DNA of 64,000 nt from Dendrolimus kikuchii (Eukaryota > Arthropoda > Insecta > Lepidoptera > Lasiocampidae): the NCBI GenBank assembly GCA_019925095.2, contig CM034405.1, positions 14,719,401-14,783,400 on the forward strand. The letters run 5' to 3'. Below are positions 46,384 through 59,420 of the stretch, piece by piece. The notes below the pieces were generated by a model. It saw only the letters and a program-made list of their open reading frames with translations. It was not told the DNA's origin and did not search any database. The position numbers were made by a program, and so were the translations under genes. Numbering within the stretch: position 1 is the first letter of the stretch; every line of letters begins with the position of its first letter.

Positions 46384-46904
46384 AGTTATTTATACTCAAC
46401 AATATTTTCTACTTTATACGCAGCTTTGCTTTTGAAAATACTCCATAATCTAAGAAGCTCCATTAAATAACAAATAAGCAGATAAGAAGTTAAATAAGTC
46501 ACGTATGAAACCTTTTTTAACAATTATATAACTCATTCATTTTTTTAATTAACAACGCCTCATTTCTATGAAAATTGAAAGACAGAAATGAACCGTCTGT
46601 TTTCGATATTATGCCACAATCATTTTTATAAGAAACTACTGGATCTTTATGCATCATATTTGGTGTAGTGAAGAAATCTTAGCTGTCTTGTTAAATGTGA
46701 CTGTTCAAGCAATAAAGAATTTGGCTGAACATATGTTTAATTACTAAAATTAAAAATTAACTCTCAACAGACTGGTTCAAAAGGCCTTGAATCTAGAATC
46801 ATAAGACATTCTCAAAGCCAACTTTCATGATGAACAACAAATCGCTCGAGTAGCTGTACAACTTTCGGCCTGTTCTTATATATATATTACTTACTGTTTA
46901 TTCA

Positions 46905-46990
46905 CTTGCCTTACCATTGGTTGAATTTTGACATTACTTGTATGGAGCTTATGTCAAATTTTGACCGATAGTAAGACAAATAAATAATCG
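46905..46990. mobile_element. Palindromic MITE family P, copy 3 (reverse)
   Basis: TTGCCTTACCATTGGTTGAA ... GTATGGAGCTTATGTCAAAT ... CCGATAGTAAGACAA. Confidence 0.75.
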
Positions 46991-47547
46991 TTGATATATA
47001 TGCACGGGGCCTTACACGAGTATCTCGGGTAACCATATTGTAATTTTTTACGTTATTCGTTTCACCCCACCCCTATAATGTTTCTATTCTCTGCCTGCAT
47101 TATACTGCTATCTCTTTCTTTCCTTGGCTCGGGGGTGAATACCGATAGGTCGGTTAGTGGAGTGGGGTGATAAAAACTCGGGCCTAAGGCGGGGTCGGTG
47201 TTATGTAAGCGTTAGCTTCCTGACGTAAACAGAGATGGAGATAAAAGGGTAATAAAGATGTTGGACTACGTTATGATGCGGTGTTAGGTATATTTTTTCT
47301 TACCATATAAAATTGTGTATTTAGATTATTAATATAAAACAATTTATATTATATTATCTAACTTTAGATGTGGCTTAAGTTGTCTAAAATATTTAAATAT
47401 GATTAAATAGTAAAATTGATACATTGCAAAAATCCTTTTTGTAATATACGAAAACAATCTTCGAAGAATGCATACATCAGTGGCGTGGACTTTACACGAC
47501 TCGATTCCTCATAGCCTACCTACCTACCTACTTTTAAGAAACTAGCG

Positions 47548-47725
47548 ACTAGCGACAAAAGGCCGAAAGCGTCATGGAATTATTGGCGTTTACGCTTTCT
47601 GTTTAAACATATTATTACTAGTGTCTCTATAAATTTACTAGCGACCAAAAAGGTCGAAAACGCTATGAATTTATTGGCGCTTACGTTTTTTATTCGTGCA
47701 TTTATATTATTACTGCATTTTTATC
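47548..47725. repeat. Two-unit tandem repeat, 89-bp period
   Basis: ACTAGCGACAAAAGGCCGAA (47548) and ACTAGCGACCAAAAAGGTCG (47637) start diverged head-to-tail copies that both contain TATTGGCG.TTACG.TTT. Confidence 0.75.
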
Positions 47726-48492
47726 TCTTACGCTGGACGGCTCGATCGGGTACTTAACAGATTTTGTTTCATAATATACGGTATGATTGCAAAATTAAAA
47801 ATACAAATTGTAATAAGTAAGAAAGTACATTGTGAGTTCGACGTTTTGTCAACAGCGGTGTAGTCGACGCTTGCATCATACGGTATGTTGGTCGAACGGC
47901 GTACCTTAGCTGAATTTCCATCCCCCCACCACTGGTATACATTTATAGTTGTAATAAACGCCAGTGCTTGTTTGACCATGTACAATGAAGGGTTCCGTAA
48001 AGGTGACAAACGTCCACTTTTTTTCGTTATTGAAGTGAAACTTCTATATAGATGGGGGGTATTAGGATTTTTTCTGTCACGAAAAAGCGTTACGGCCGCT
48101 TGGAGGGGGTAGAAGGTATATCGCGTGATGAGAGGCAGCATAATTTTAGAGTGGACTATGGATGCGTTTTTTAGTTCGGGATCGAATTCCGTATTTTTGT
48201 TTGATAAAATAAGATATATTTAAATAAAAATGCATTAATTAAAATGTATCTAAGTCCTAACCTAACCAAATCATAATTTGCAGTAATCCTGCGAAAAATC
48301 GAAATATGTGCTGGGACACAGTAGAAGTGAAATTTCAACATACAAGTGGAAAAACGAATCGCAACAAAATTTTAACTTGAAGTTTTACGGGCAGACTGTT
48401 AATGTACTTGTCCAATTTGAAAACCTTCTCCTTTTTCCACTTGTCTGTTGAAGTTTCACTTCTACTATGTCTCCCAGCACACATTTCGATAT
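47726..48492. other. Intronic DNA, unclassified
   Basis: The 137-codon minus frame (47728-48141) includes a stretch antisense to the AAGGGTTCCGTAAAGGTGAC motif, which recurs near 40815 and 54830. It is probably repeat-derived, not a gene. Confidence 0.4.
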
Positions 48493-48715
48493 TTTTTTTA
48501 TTGCGAAGCTGGCTATCAGTTCCCACCAAAGGGAAAGTGGTTATCGTCGCCCAAAGATGTTTACAACACCAGGAGCGAAGCCAATACGTTGCTAGCTTTT
48601 AGAATCGAATAGAGGGGTTCGGATAGCAGGAACGGGATAGGGGAAGGGAAGATGGAATAAGATGAGGGAATTCCTTCCTTTCCACCCTATTCCGGCAGGT
48701 TCACCGGAACTCTAT
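48493..48715 (-). mobile_element. Retroelement tail, family S2
   Basis: TTTTTTTATTGCGAAGCTGG, then GGAAAGTGGTTATCGTCGCC and GGGATAGGGGAAGGGAAGAT. Confidence 0.65.
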
Positions 48716-49228
48716 TTTGGATATGGTATCATAAAAAATCATTTAATCGAAAATACTCCATGTCTCAAAATCAACGGATTTATTCTTGAAATGATTTTTT
48801 AAGCTCTGTCGTGTTGCTTTATTCAATAAAAATTCACTAGGTACAGAACATTTAGTATCGTGTACCTGTCCACCTAGTGACTTAAATGAAACAGTTAAAG
48901 AGGTACATCGACTAATAGTTTTTTCAATCCCCAGTTGACGGCTACCCTGAATATTTATTTCATTATACCTTTCTGCCAAAATTCATGCATGTAAAACCAG
49001 TACTTTTGAAGGTAAGTAGCTTGATATAGGTATATACAGACGATGGAAGAAGGGGCACGATGAATTTATAATTGTGCCTTTTTTAGGTTCAGAAGCATAA
49101 CATTTATTAACCTTTCTACACTGACCATATATATAGGTATATATTTTGTGTCAGTTTACAGCGCCACTTATGTCAGTATATAGACGTAATTTTTTACTTC
49201 ACTGGGACTGTCACATAGTGCCAATCTA

Positions 49229-49362
49229 AGGCTGCGCGCAAACGGGCTACTTACCGACCCCAGCCACCGGTAGCTAGCGCCAAGCAGTTCATACGCTTTT
49301 TTATATATTTTGTAGGGACTGGCCGCACACGTGTGGCCGGTGGCCCGTTTGAGCGCAGCCAA
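49229..49362. mobile_element. MITE with 19-bp inverted ends
   Basis: AGGCTGCGCGCAAACGGGC and GCCCGTTTGAGCGCAGCC (one mismatch) bound a 134-bp element with internal CCGGTAGC / GCCGGTGG. Confidence 0.75.
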
Positions 49363-49514
49363 ACAGGCACAAAAGTAAAACCAAGGCAGCCTGTTCAATG
49401 ATTATAATATAGTTTTTGCAATTTACGAAGGCTAACGGGTTTTACTTGTAGTAAACACGTATATGTGTGTGAAGGATCAAAAGTAGTATGATTAGATAGT
49501 ATGTTCGCAACTGA

Positions 49515-49996
49515 TGGGTCCGTCAGGCACATACAGTGTAAGGAGAATACGCCGGTGCCGGAGGGCGGCTTTTGACCTTCTGCCGTCATCAGGGGGCGGC
49601 GAGGGTCTCCGGGAAAGGGTTCTCACCCGGTGTTATGCCACCAAGATGGGGGCGCGCCATGTTCTGCGCGCGCTCAACTCTTCTCCCGTGCGGCAAGTTT
49701 CAAGTCTCCCCACGCCGAGTTAGATGACGCCGGGGGTTATGCTTCCCCCGGCAGTGGATGTGGCCTAGATCCTTGCCTGTCAGAGGACGCGGGGTTGGTG
49801 GAGCTTCCGGTTTCCCGTCCGCAGGAAGGAACACCGAGGGGTTTTAATGGGTATCACTGACCGTGTTGTGGCATTAGCACTTCATACGTAAGGTGCTAGT
49901 GCCACCCTTACCTGACGAATCCCACACATCGGCCGCAATTTTCCCCCACGCACGGCTGATGGTCTTCAAACGGATTTCCACTTGAAAAAAAAAAGC
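49515..49996 (+). mobile_element. GC-rich non-LTR retrotransposon 3' end, family R, copy 2
   Basis: Matches 28201-28690 in the same orientation and ends GGATTTCCACTTG with a run of A. Possible 3' UTR of an R1-like LINE; not proven. Confidence 0.65.
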
Positions 49997-50888
49997 ACAC
50001 ATACACTATCGAAATATGCATGTACACGTTCTAACACTAGTATAGCCCGCTTCCTTGATTGCATGAACTATAGTACTAATAGTGTGTCTATCTAACAAAA
50101 GATAAGTATTCTATCTTTATCGTGTCATTTTAGAATAAACGATATTTCCTAAATTTCTTTTCTTTTTCTTAAAAATTGAGCCAAAATATATGTTTATGTC
50201 TAGCTGTTCTGGAACGGTTAAAGTTGCAAGGCGACGGTTGTAAGAACCGTTTCCGTCAATGCTGAGTGGAGGATGCAGCCAGTGTTTTGTTCGTGCAGGG
50301 TGTAGGTCAGACTTAGGGCTGTACGGAATTGTAAAAAAAAACGGCAAACGTAAAAAAATTAAGACGTCTTCTTTGCTTATAACTTGGGAAATAAGAAATA
50401 CTATTTACCAAATCTATCGAGGCCTCCTCCTCGCTATTTGACATTATCGAATAAATGTTATAGTCCAATAATTAAATATTACTTTGTGCACGCGTATCTA
50501 AGATTATTTACTAATACAGTTTTCAGTATATCTCGTACTACTAGCATAATTAATCAACTACTAGACTAAAATATTAAGTTTTCATTTTATATCTGTGTTC
50601 CCATATATTGTATTTTTTATATTAATTTTTCTTTTAGTCAAATAATTTTAAGTGTTGATCAGTTGGTACCAGTGCAGGCCTTGTAACTAAATTTATTTTT
50701 TCTACAGAATTGTTACATATTATAAGTATTTTAGTTTCAATGTCTGTGTTTTTTTTACTAAATCAATCAAAATGGTTACAAGCAAATATCACAATTTTGA
50801 CGAAAAAATCATGTAGTTACGAGGACCTGCATTGACGCCGACGATATGTAACATTAATTAAATTAAACTTAACAAACTTATAAAATTT
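49997..50888. other. AT-rich intronic DNA
   Basis: No gene recognised. Confidence 0.45.
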
Positions 50889-51300
50889 ACATACATACAT
50901 ACATAACTTCACGCCAGTTCCCTTGCGGGGTAGGCACGAACAACAGAGTGCCATTTAGGCTTATTCTTACACACCTCACTTGCCTCTTTGACATACATAC
51001 ATACATACACACATACATAACTTCACGCCAGTTCCCTTGCGGGGTAGGCACGAACAACAGAGCGCCATTTAGGCCCATTCTTACACACCTCACTTGCTTC
51101 TTTGACATTCATAACTCTTGTCATGCACACTCGTCTGTTCTTAAGGCTCCTGACATCACCCTCCGCTAGTACACGATCAATTTGATCATGGAAGGTGTGT
51201 CGTGGCCTTCCACGACTTCTGCATCCATCCACTTTTGCATTGTATATCTGTTTAGTCATTCTTTCATCATGCATTCTTTCTACATGCCCGAACCACCGGA
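50889..51300 (-). mobile_element. RTE LINE 3' ends, two adjacent copies
   Basis: A short copy (50889-50994) abuts a longer one (50995-51300). On the minus strand the longer copy reads [40 protein letters not shown] and RAYPARELA at the C-terminus of an RTE ORF. The CATA repeats are the element tails. Confidence 0.88.
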
Positions 51301-51566
51301 CATACTACATTAAAAATAACTTACACAATAAAAAATAGATATATTCATATTATTTCTTTAATTTGGTTTTTAAAACAAGTTGAGGTTAGAGTGCGCTTAC
51401 CGAGAATAGGTTTGGAATAGCATAAAAAGTTACTTTTTACATTTTTTTATATAAATATTTTTGATGAAATTCACTACACTCGTGGATATTTTAGACATGT
51501 TTTGATCAAAGAGAATTTAACAGGAATCATCCAAAGCTTTTAAATGAAATAAGAATATATGAAATA

Positions 51567-51783
51567 CTAGCTGTGCCCGCAGCTTCACCCGCGTGGTGGC
51601 GGAAAAACGTTATATTTTAGATAATTCACACTATATCTTTATAAATTATAGCTTATGTGTTATTCTGATGTGTAAGCCATATTACTGTAAAGTTTCATCA
51701 AAATCCATTCAGTAGTTTTTGCGTGAAAAAGTAACAAACATACATCCATTCTTACAAACCATCGCGTTTATAATATTTATAGA
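51567..51783 (-). mobile_element. Helitron-like element, 217 bp
   Basis: The minus strand starts TCTATAAATATTATAAACGC and ends GGGCACAGCTAG. It shares the AAAATCCATTCAGTAGTTTT block seen across insects. Confidence 0.8.
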
Positions 51784-52655
51784 GAATAGAGATGTCACTA
51801 ATTAACAGTTAACTTCGCAACTTGCATAGGTAATAAAGTATATTTTATCTTTACAGCGAAATTAAGTATCACACATAAAACCTCAGATTTATAATGTTGG
51901 CTGAATTAAACTTTCTAAATAAAATAAACTAAATACGTAAAGTTTGAAAGTGTCAACCCTATTCGGGAAACGTTTGATGTTTTACGACTTCACCGCTCGT
52001 CATTAAACTTCCCTATTTCGTACGGATCTGTCAGGGTTGTCACGTGAATTATCTACGTATTCTGTACAGTAAATCGGCGACATTCTAACATACCTTTTGT
52101 TGTCGAATACGCTGGAGATGTTCGTAAAAATAATCTGTCACTTATAACTTAAGCTATGGTTAACTATAGCTACTGATTCTATAAGTCCCTATAGTTTTCT
52201 GTATCGATCGTGTACTACCTATAATAAAAATTAATTCGCAGCTACGATTGGGATATAACAGGTATCTCGGTGTTTAGTTTGAGAAATAAACTCAGTGATC
52301 TCTACATTTTGAGGTTTAATGTGTAATGAGCAGTTTATTTTAGTATGTTAGATTAGTTTTAATTTTAATGTTAAGTACCATTATTTTTCTCTGTTTTTTA
52401 GTTCTCTGATTAAATATTTTAATTTAGTTCTATCTGTGGCGACTTGTTAATAGCGCACTATCGCAAATGTGCTATTATTATAATAAGAATAACTGATAGT
52501 CATCCAAACAAAAGTTGTAAAATAAATAACATATTTTTTTTACGGTTTTTAGGCTATGTTGTCCTTGTTTATATTGATATGTCAGTGAATGTAGTTTAAC
52601 GTATGGGTCGAAAAAAATATTCAGCATATTAAAACCAGGTTGATCAAAGGGCGGC
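51784..52655. other. AT-rich intronic DNA
   Basis: No feature recognised. Confidence 0.45.
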
Positions 52656-52920
52656 CTTGTCGGTTAAAGCAATTCCGTCCAGACCTTACACTTAGAAAGC
52701 AATATAAGACAGAAAACGCCATCGTTTCACAGTGGAAACACCACCAGTGCGAATGAAACCTCCTCCACGTTCCTTCTCCGTACGGCAGAGCTATGGAATG
52801 CACTACCAGTCCGTGTTTTCCGAAAAATACAAGTTTTTAAGTTTCGGGTAGATAGATATTATCTATGTAAGCGTGCTTCATCCTCTACCACACCATCGAG
52901 TAACATTACACGTGATCATG
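52656..52920 (+). pseudogene. LINE ORF2 extreme C-terminus
   Basis: The plus strand reads (two frames) HRFHSGNTTSANETSSTFLL, RTAELWNALPVRVFRKIQVF and KFRVDRYYL, the typical tail of LINE reverse transcriptase proteins in insects (LWN.LP...F). Short and 5'-truncated. Confidence 0.75.
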
Positions 52921-52939
52921 GTCAAACGTGATCCTACTA

Positions 52940-53132
52940 TCTATACTAATATTATAAAGAGGTAAAGTTTGTGACGTTGTAGGGGATAATCTCTGGATCT
53001 ACTAAACCGATTTAAAAAATTCTTTTACTGTTGGAGAGCTGCTTTAACAGGGAGTATCATAGGCTATATAACATGACGCTATATGTCACGGGAGCGGGAC
53101 AGAGCGCGTGTGAAACCTCGTCGGGCCGCTAG
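52940..53132 (+). mobile_element. Helitron-like element, 193 bp, intact ends
   Basis: TCTATACTAATATTATAAAG after A; ends GTCGGGCCGCTAG before T. Confidence 0.85.
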
Positions 53133-56100
53133 TTTATTATAAAGAAACAAAGAAAGATATTCCATCAATAGTGTAGAATAATATAAAAACATTCAAAACC
53201 TGCAAAATAGTAGATATATAATAATTGTACACCAATACGAACAATCACCAGTAGGCATAATTACATAGTTTCTCTATGAAACAATAAATGGACTTTAAAA
53301 CCATTAATTGTTTCATAACCTTCTGCCGAGCAACTTACGTAAAGGATATTTCTGGATAATCCGTTTATATAGATAATGCAAAAATTAGAAGGACTAAAAT
53401 ATATATGTTTAAATTTATCAATCAATCAAAGTCCGTCTTAGAGATAGTTCTGCACAGAGGTCAAGAAGATTTTTAGGGACGCGCGATGAGGTTTCTCAAC
53501 ACGAAAACGGCTTCTATATCTACACTTTCAATTTATGCACTTATTCTAGTGTAGTGTGTACGCAAGCAGTTAGTATACTCGAAAAAGTTTTCTATGCAGT
53601 CAGTTGGCATGTAAACACTTTATAAATTGTTACAATTTTTTGTTTGTTTTACAAAATAAAAAAATATACCATATTTCTTTACTGTCTGTAGTCTTCTTTG
53701 GGTTAGCAAATTGGCTCAATGGGCTTATTTTTTTACATTTAAAATAATAATTACATTACATGCACAATGGAATACTACTACATATAATACAGGAAGTATT
53801 CATAGGAAACGATTCAAGAAAGCAGTTTTTTTCTGACGTGGACTGGGTGCTATTGGAGATAATAGAGCTGTATCACTAGTATAAAATTTATCTAGAAAAT
53901 AAACGTAATTTACTTAGCTCAGGAAAATACTAGGTATGTTTTGTTTTAAAGCTACAGCACAATAACTTTTAATAAATTGAAATAAGCTTTGTATTTATTT
54001 ATTTGATTTTTTGTGTTACTTTCAACCCTACACAGCGGGGGTTAAATTTTACGTCCGCCCCTGTATTTCGGGCAGTAGTGCCAGCGGGCAAGGTCGGGAG
54101 AATAGCTTATAGTTATACTTACACCGTCGATGCAGACTGGCGAGGACCGTAAACGTTTCCGTTCCCGTACTTCTTGAAAACATTACGAATTTCTTTGTTT
54201 TATACTTATTATAAAAGTCAAACATGAGCCCTATGTGCAGGTTTCCTGTCGATGTCACTGAAAGCGGTTACGATGGTTTATGGATATTTGTAACACCAAA
54301 GGTGCCACCAATGTGCTGCCACTCTCTAAAGGTAGACTGCAAGCCACTCATCTTACGAAACATGATAGCCCAAGGCTAACCGTTTCACACCGATATTTTG
54401 TAAAAGCGTGGTATCATAGGTACCGATAGAGACGGTTTAGCGAGTTGTAATTAAGACAATGAGCGTGGCTGTGCCAATTAAATAGATATTTAAATTTTAT
54501 ACTTATCCAGAAAATTAGCACCAATAGAGTTCATAAACTATCACTTGCTATATTTGTATACATACATATAATAGACAGGCGTCAATTCGTAGACAAATCA
54601 CTTGTTATCTGAACCGCAGGTTAGCACTTAATTGTAAAGTAGGACTCGTTGATTGTGCATTGATTTTACATGTACGTAGTTAAACGTATTACATCACAGC
54701 GATTAAATAATCATGCGCATGTATACAAGTTCGAGCTAAAGGCTAGGCCCGTTGCAGTGTGTTTCTACATTATAATCAGTTTTGCGAAGACTGCTATAGA
54801 GAGAATAAAATGCTTGTCAGTCTCTGTTCAGGGTTCTATGAAAGTGATGAATGTCCACTGTTTAATACATGTATTTTATTACCCATTTATCATTAATTTA
54901 AGTTAAAGTTTTCCTGTAACTACATTAAGTACTTTTCCATACATTGTGATTTTTGAGTTCGTTGCGGAGGCAGAAAATATTTTGCACGACATCGGCACCG
55001 AACCCCCGGTATTAAGACTTGATATCTGGACAAAGAATTTTCTCCATACATTTTAGCTCCGCTCTACTACTGTTTACGTTATTTGGTGGGTCATAAAAGT
55101 TTTCAAAATAATTGAATAAAAAAAATAACTAATGGGATTCAATATTTTAAACAAATTGAATTAATTTCTTTTAAACAAATATCTTTTTATTAATTAAATA
55201 AAATTAATTTCTTTCGAACATCATATATTTTTTAAACAAATATTTTTTTAATCAATTTGTTTTTCAAATGATTTTAACATTATTGTAGTACTGATTTCGT
55301 TCAAATTCATTTTCATTGTTGATTTGAATCTATTTTATGAGTTTTCCACCGGTTAGAATACTTTGTGTTCCAGTAAATGACCTCATTTCCGTAGGATAGA
55401 CGAATATAATAAAAAAAGATGGCGCCGGAGTCGCTTCTTTATTTGGCGTCGCTGTTGCAATTAATTGAAAATACGGGGTCAGGGCAACGCGAACAAAGTT
55501 TTGTTTACACATGCTAGTGTTTAATAAAAACAATTTTCTGTCACACCAGCCATGTTTCTATGAAATACAAAAATAGCACTCTCAATTACATTTGTACCGT
55601 GCAATTTCACTATCATTGTAAATTGCGACCGGTTTCTGAAATTTTAATAGTTTTTAAATATTAAGTATGATTGTCACGTCTATATTATGGAATGGGAGTG
55701 ATGTAGTTTACTGCTTTTCCAGGAACACTTATTTCAAAGAAGGCAGACGGACAGGCAGAAAGAAACTCAACAATAGAGTAGACATTACTTAAATAAACCA
55801 CTTAACATGACTTCTAGACACGATGTCGCGGTCAAATCCATTTGTTTTCCATTCGTTTCTAATTGAGTAGGCAAAATATATTACTATCATATTTTTAAGG
55901 TTCCTTGACCAATTTAAGGAAAAATGGAAACTACTGTATCTTCGTTACGTCTTTCTGCCTGTATGTCAGTCATTTACCCAGAAATTACTTATGCATGTAA
56001 TTCAAATCCCGTAATGTCAGCGACACACCCGTCCGCGTCGTGAACTTTTTAGCTACTCTCATGTTGCGTGCCCACTGTTGGGTAATGGTAAAATCCCGAA

Positions 56101-56540
56101 TTTTGTCAGAGATTCCGTTTCCTGTGAAATATAATGATGAATTCAATTAAAATAATAAATAAATATGTTTTTATAAATAATATTTATTTATTCATTACCT
56201 CATTTTACCAAAAAAAGGTCCGACATTTCAGGTGTTAATAGAATATGTCACATACATCTTCTTTTGCAAGCGCTCTGTTTTCGCAACTCGACAACATAGC
56301 GCCTATTTTTAACCTTCAAAAAGGAGAATGTTTTCAATTCGTCTATGTTTTTGCGTGTTAAATACATACTTAGACCATTGATAGAAAGACGGAGTCTCGG
56401 ACTCCTAAAGTGAACCCGGCTAAAGGATGCCGATCGCACCGCAGTGTGTTACGAGAACTCAATATTTAATCGAATGAAATGAAACGATAGTAGGGATAAA
56501 GTTGGAATTGTTTCGGATACATTATTAAAGACGCACGCCA
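53133..56540. other. AT-rich intronic DNA
   Basis: Only a decayed family S tail at 54250-54360 (GAAAGCGGTTACGATGG) is recognised. Confidence 0.45.
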
Positions 56541-56840
56541 CGTGTGTATAACAAGTTTACGGACATTACTTAAAAAAAAATGCTTCACGTCACAAACTGG
56601 GTCGTTGCTAGGGGAACGACACGCGTCGGTCGGGGGCGATAACACTGCAGCAATAGTATGGCTCCGTCCGCGATCGACGTCACAGAATAGTGTGGAAGAC
56701 TCCGAGCGTTGCTGCACGGGCGAGCAACCCCAATACCCACTAAAAACCCCCTCCTCCCTGACGACCCTGCGCTTTGAATGTGTTGGAAAGGCTGAGATTT
56801 AGCTAGTTACGCCCAGCCGATCCAGCGCAATTTGATGCTA
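56541..56840. other. CpG-rich block
   Basis: High GC and many CpG (GGGAACGACACGCGTCGGTC, CCGTCCGCGATCGACGTCAC) in otherwise AT-rich DNA. It contains a GACGTCAC CRE-like site and a short inverted repeat (CGTTGCTAGGGGAACG). Could be a promoter or enhancer, or a transposon piece; no copy seen elsewhere in the window. Confidence 0.35.
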
Positions 56841-56934
56841 TGGGGGCTGCATACATCAAGTCATTGCAGCGGACAACGCAGTACTGACTAGCGTTACGTA
56901 GAAACCCTCATATTTATAGTTGCTCTATCTCGCT

Positions 56935-57100
56935 CGCACATTGTGCTGTGTATTGCACTAGATAGTCCGACATGTTAATATTTTTATATATCGGTTACCG
57001 TTTCCAAATAAAGTTCACTACACAGTTCTCATCAGCACTCGAAAGTGTATACTGCTCTCTGCTATCTGAAGTATTATTTAACCTCCACCTCTCGCTGCTA
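56935..57100. repeat. Reverse copy of 41848-42100 repeat
   Basis: CAGTTCTCATCAGCACTCGA, GAAGTATTATTTAACCTCCA, CTCGCTGCTAC in reverse complement relation. Confidence 0.75.
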
Positions 57101-57290
57101 CAAGTGTTACGACCCTTTTCCTCACGTAGGTTCCGTCTATAATTTTATTTCGTCTGAGTCTACATACCTTTTAAAACGTTATTCTTAGTATAGGCAATTT
57201 ACGAAATACCTATATAAAATTTTATACTTATTAACCCTATTCGTATAAGACACAAATATTTTATTTGTGTCATATGAATTATTTACATAA

Positions 57291-57947
57291 TCTATATATA
57301 TAAAAATCAATTGCTGTTCGTTAATCTCGCTAAAACTCGAGAACGGCTGGTCTGATTTGGCTAATTTTGGTTTTGAATTATTTGTGGAAGTCCAGGGAAG
57401 TTTAAAAGGTGAGTAAATATGAAAAAAATGTTTGGAATATAGTAAAAACAACAATTTCGCTTTCCCTTAGAAACTATTCCTACCTGTGAAACATTTTATG
57501 TTCGTCCCGACGATTAGAAATTAATTAAATTTAAAAGTGAAGTTTTTTTTTTCATTTATTTGGTTTTGAATGTCAAATGTTTGACTATATATTGTGTTTA
57601 TGGCTTGGCAACTAGGCCTTTAACCCAGGCGCAATTGTATTGTAGGCAACAATCGACGCCGTTTAACGGAGTTCTTGTGAAAACTCGAAAGGCCACATTT
57701 GACTACACAGTTCACATTTCTCACAAAAACACATAATTACTACTCAAAATATATCAATATCCTACAACTATTGTTCATTTTAGATAGATTTTACACATTT
57801 TTAGAAAATAAAACTGCACAGCATAACTCGTCCCCTTTCAGTTCCCGCCAAAAACTCTCAAATGTTTGATGTTCGTCCTGTCGTTCAGAAATCAACGTTT
57901 TTTATTTATTGATTCTGAGGCGGTACGAAGTTTGCCGGGTCAGCTAG
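57291..57947 (+). mobile_element. Helitron-like element, 657 bp
   Basis: TCTATATATATAAAAATCAA at the 5' end; GTTTGCCGGGTCAGCTAG before T at the 3' end. The interior includes the repeat at 57600-57800. Confidence 0.85.
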
Positions 57948-59127
57948 TATTATATATAGCTATAAAGAGTTATTCTGAATAATCAGCTCATTATCATTTG
58001 TACTGAAAGATCCCGGATAAGAAGCCGAGCTCAACTGTCCACGCTACAATATATTGGGTTAGAAGCTAGATTTAATTTTACTTATGCCCTTTAAAAATAT
58101 TTTAACACAAGAATCGGAATTAATTCGGGTATTTTACATCTCTAAGTACCCTTGAAAAATGTTATAACAAAGGAAAATTCAATAGATTGGAATAAAAGTT
58201 GGTAGTTTCCCTAAAAGTTTGAAAAACAGATTCGCAGTAAAAATACAGAATTGGCGTCGTGCCAACATGTTTGGATCTATGTCATAAACACTTTGTGGTA
58301 GTCTAATATCTACTTTAACTCTTATGACATAAGTTGATTTTTTAATTGTTTTGATTTTGCTAAGACATATCAGAAATTGCATGTCGTTCTAAAATAATTG
58401 TGATTACTTTGTTTGTAAATATTATGTACTATATTCTATCTTTATAAATATAAAAGGAATACATTTTTTTAAAATCTGATTTTATTAATGAATTTATTTC
58501 ATCCTTAATTATTAAATAATATTTGATTTATGAACGTCGAAGATTTTTAATTTATCAAAAAGCTGTGGCTTAATTTGTGTGGTAATTTTTTTCATGGAAA
58601 TAAACTTCATCCGGCCATAATTCGTGTAAAAATCTTATGCTTGTAAAAAAATATTAAATCTTACACAAAGAAATTACTTTTGAACTTAACCACATAAAAA
58701 GTATCATAAAGTAAATATTCAATAACACAAACAACCAACATTAAAAAAAACAAAACCAGTAGTGCCAATTGCTACAAAATTTAAAACATTTGAGCTTTAA
58801 AACCTCGAGGCCCTTCAGACAGTTAAATACAACAAAGCCGGCAACTTGCTTTAATTAAGTAAAATACATGTTACTAAATAACACGGTCACACGTATCCCA
58901 TTAACCGGTGGAAATTATTTGGGAATTTAAACCGTTCATTTCCGTCTCAGTTCGGGCGGGTCGTAAAATTTTCAGGACTGGCGGGTAGTACTAAAAAGCC
59001 GTCTGGTGCCACCTTGCAGTTTTACATTGCACAGTGATACGATAAATTTACTCTTCATACCTATTACAAAAAATATATTCGGTGAATGTAAATCAACACA
59101 ATACAATTTATAATTAGGTTAAAATGA
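57948..59127. other. AT-rich intronic DNA
   Basis: No feature recognised. Confidence 0.45.
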
Positions 59128-59329
59128 ATATAGTATAAACAAAAATCAATTGCTGTTCGTTAGTCTCGCTAAAGCCCGAGAAAAGCTGGACTGATTTGGC
59201 TAATTTTGGTTCTGAATTATATGTGGAAGTCCAGGGAAGGTTTAAAAGGTGAGTAAAGTGTTCAGTTCAGAAATCAACGTTTTTTATTTATTGATTCTGA
59301 GGCGGTACGAAGTTTGCCGGGTCAGCTAG
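59128..59329 (+). mobile_element. Helitron-like element, internally deleted relative of 57291
   Basis: Shares AAAAATCAATTGCTGTTCGT and the whole 3' end with 57291-57947 but lacks about 450 bp of interior. Confidence 0.8.
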
Positions 59330-59420
59330 TTTATAAATAAAACCACTCAAAAATTATCTGTCCATACGAATAGAAATAATATAATAAACGTATAGTCGGT
59401 ATAGTACTAAGAATTAAATA

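Noticed and set aside
47728..48141. 137-codon minus frame as a gene
   Set aside because: No family features, and part of it is antisense to a motif dispersed elsewhere in the window.
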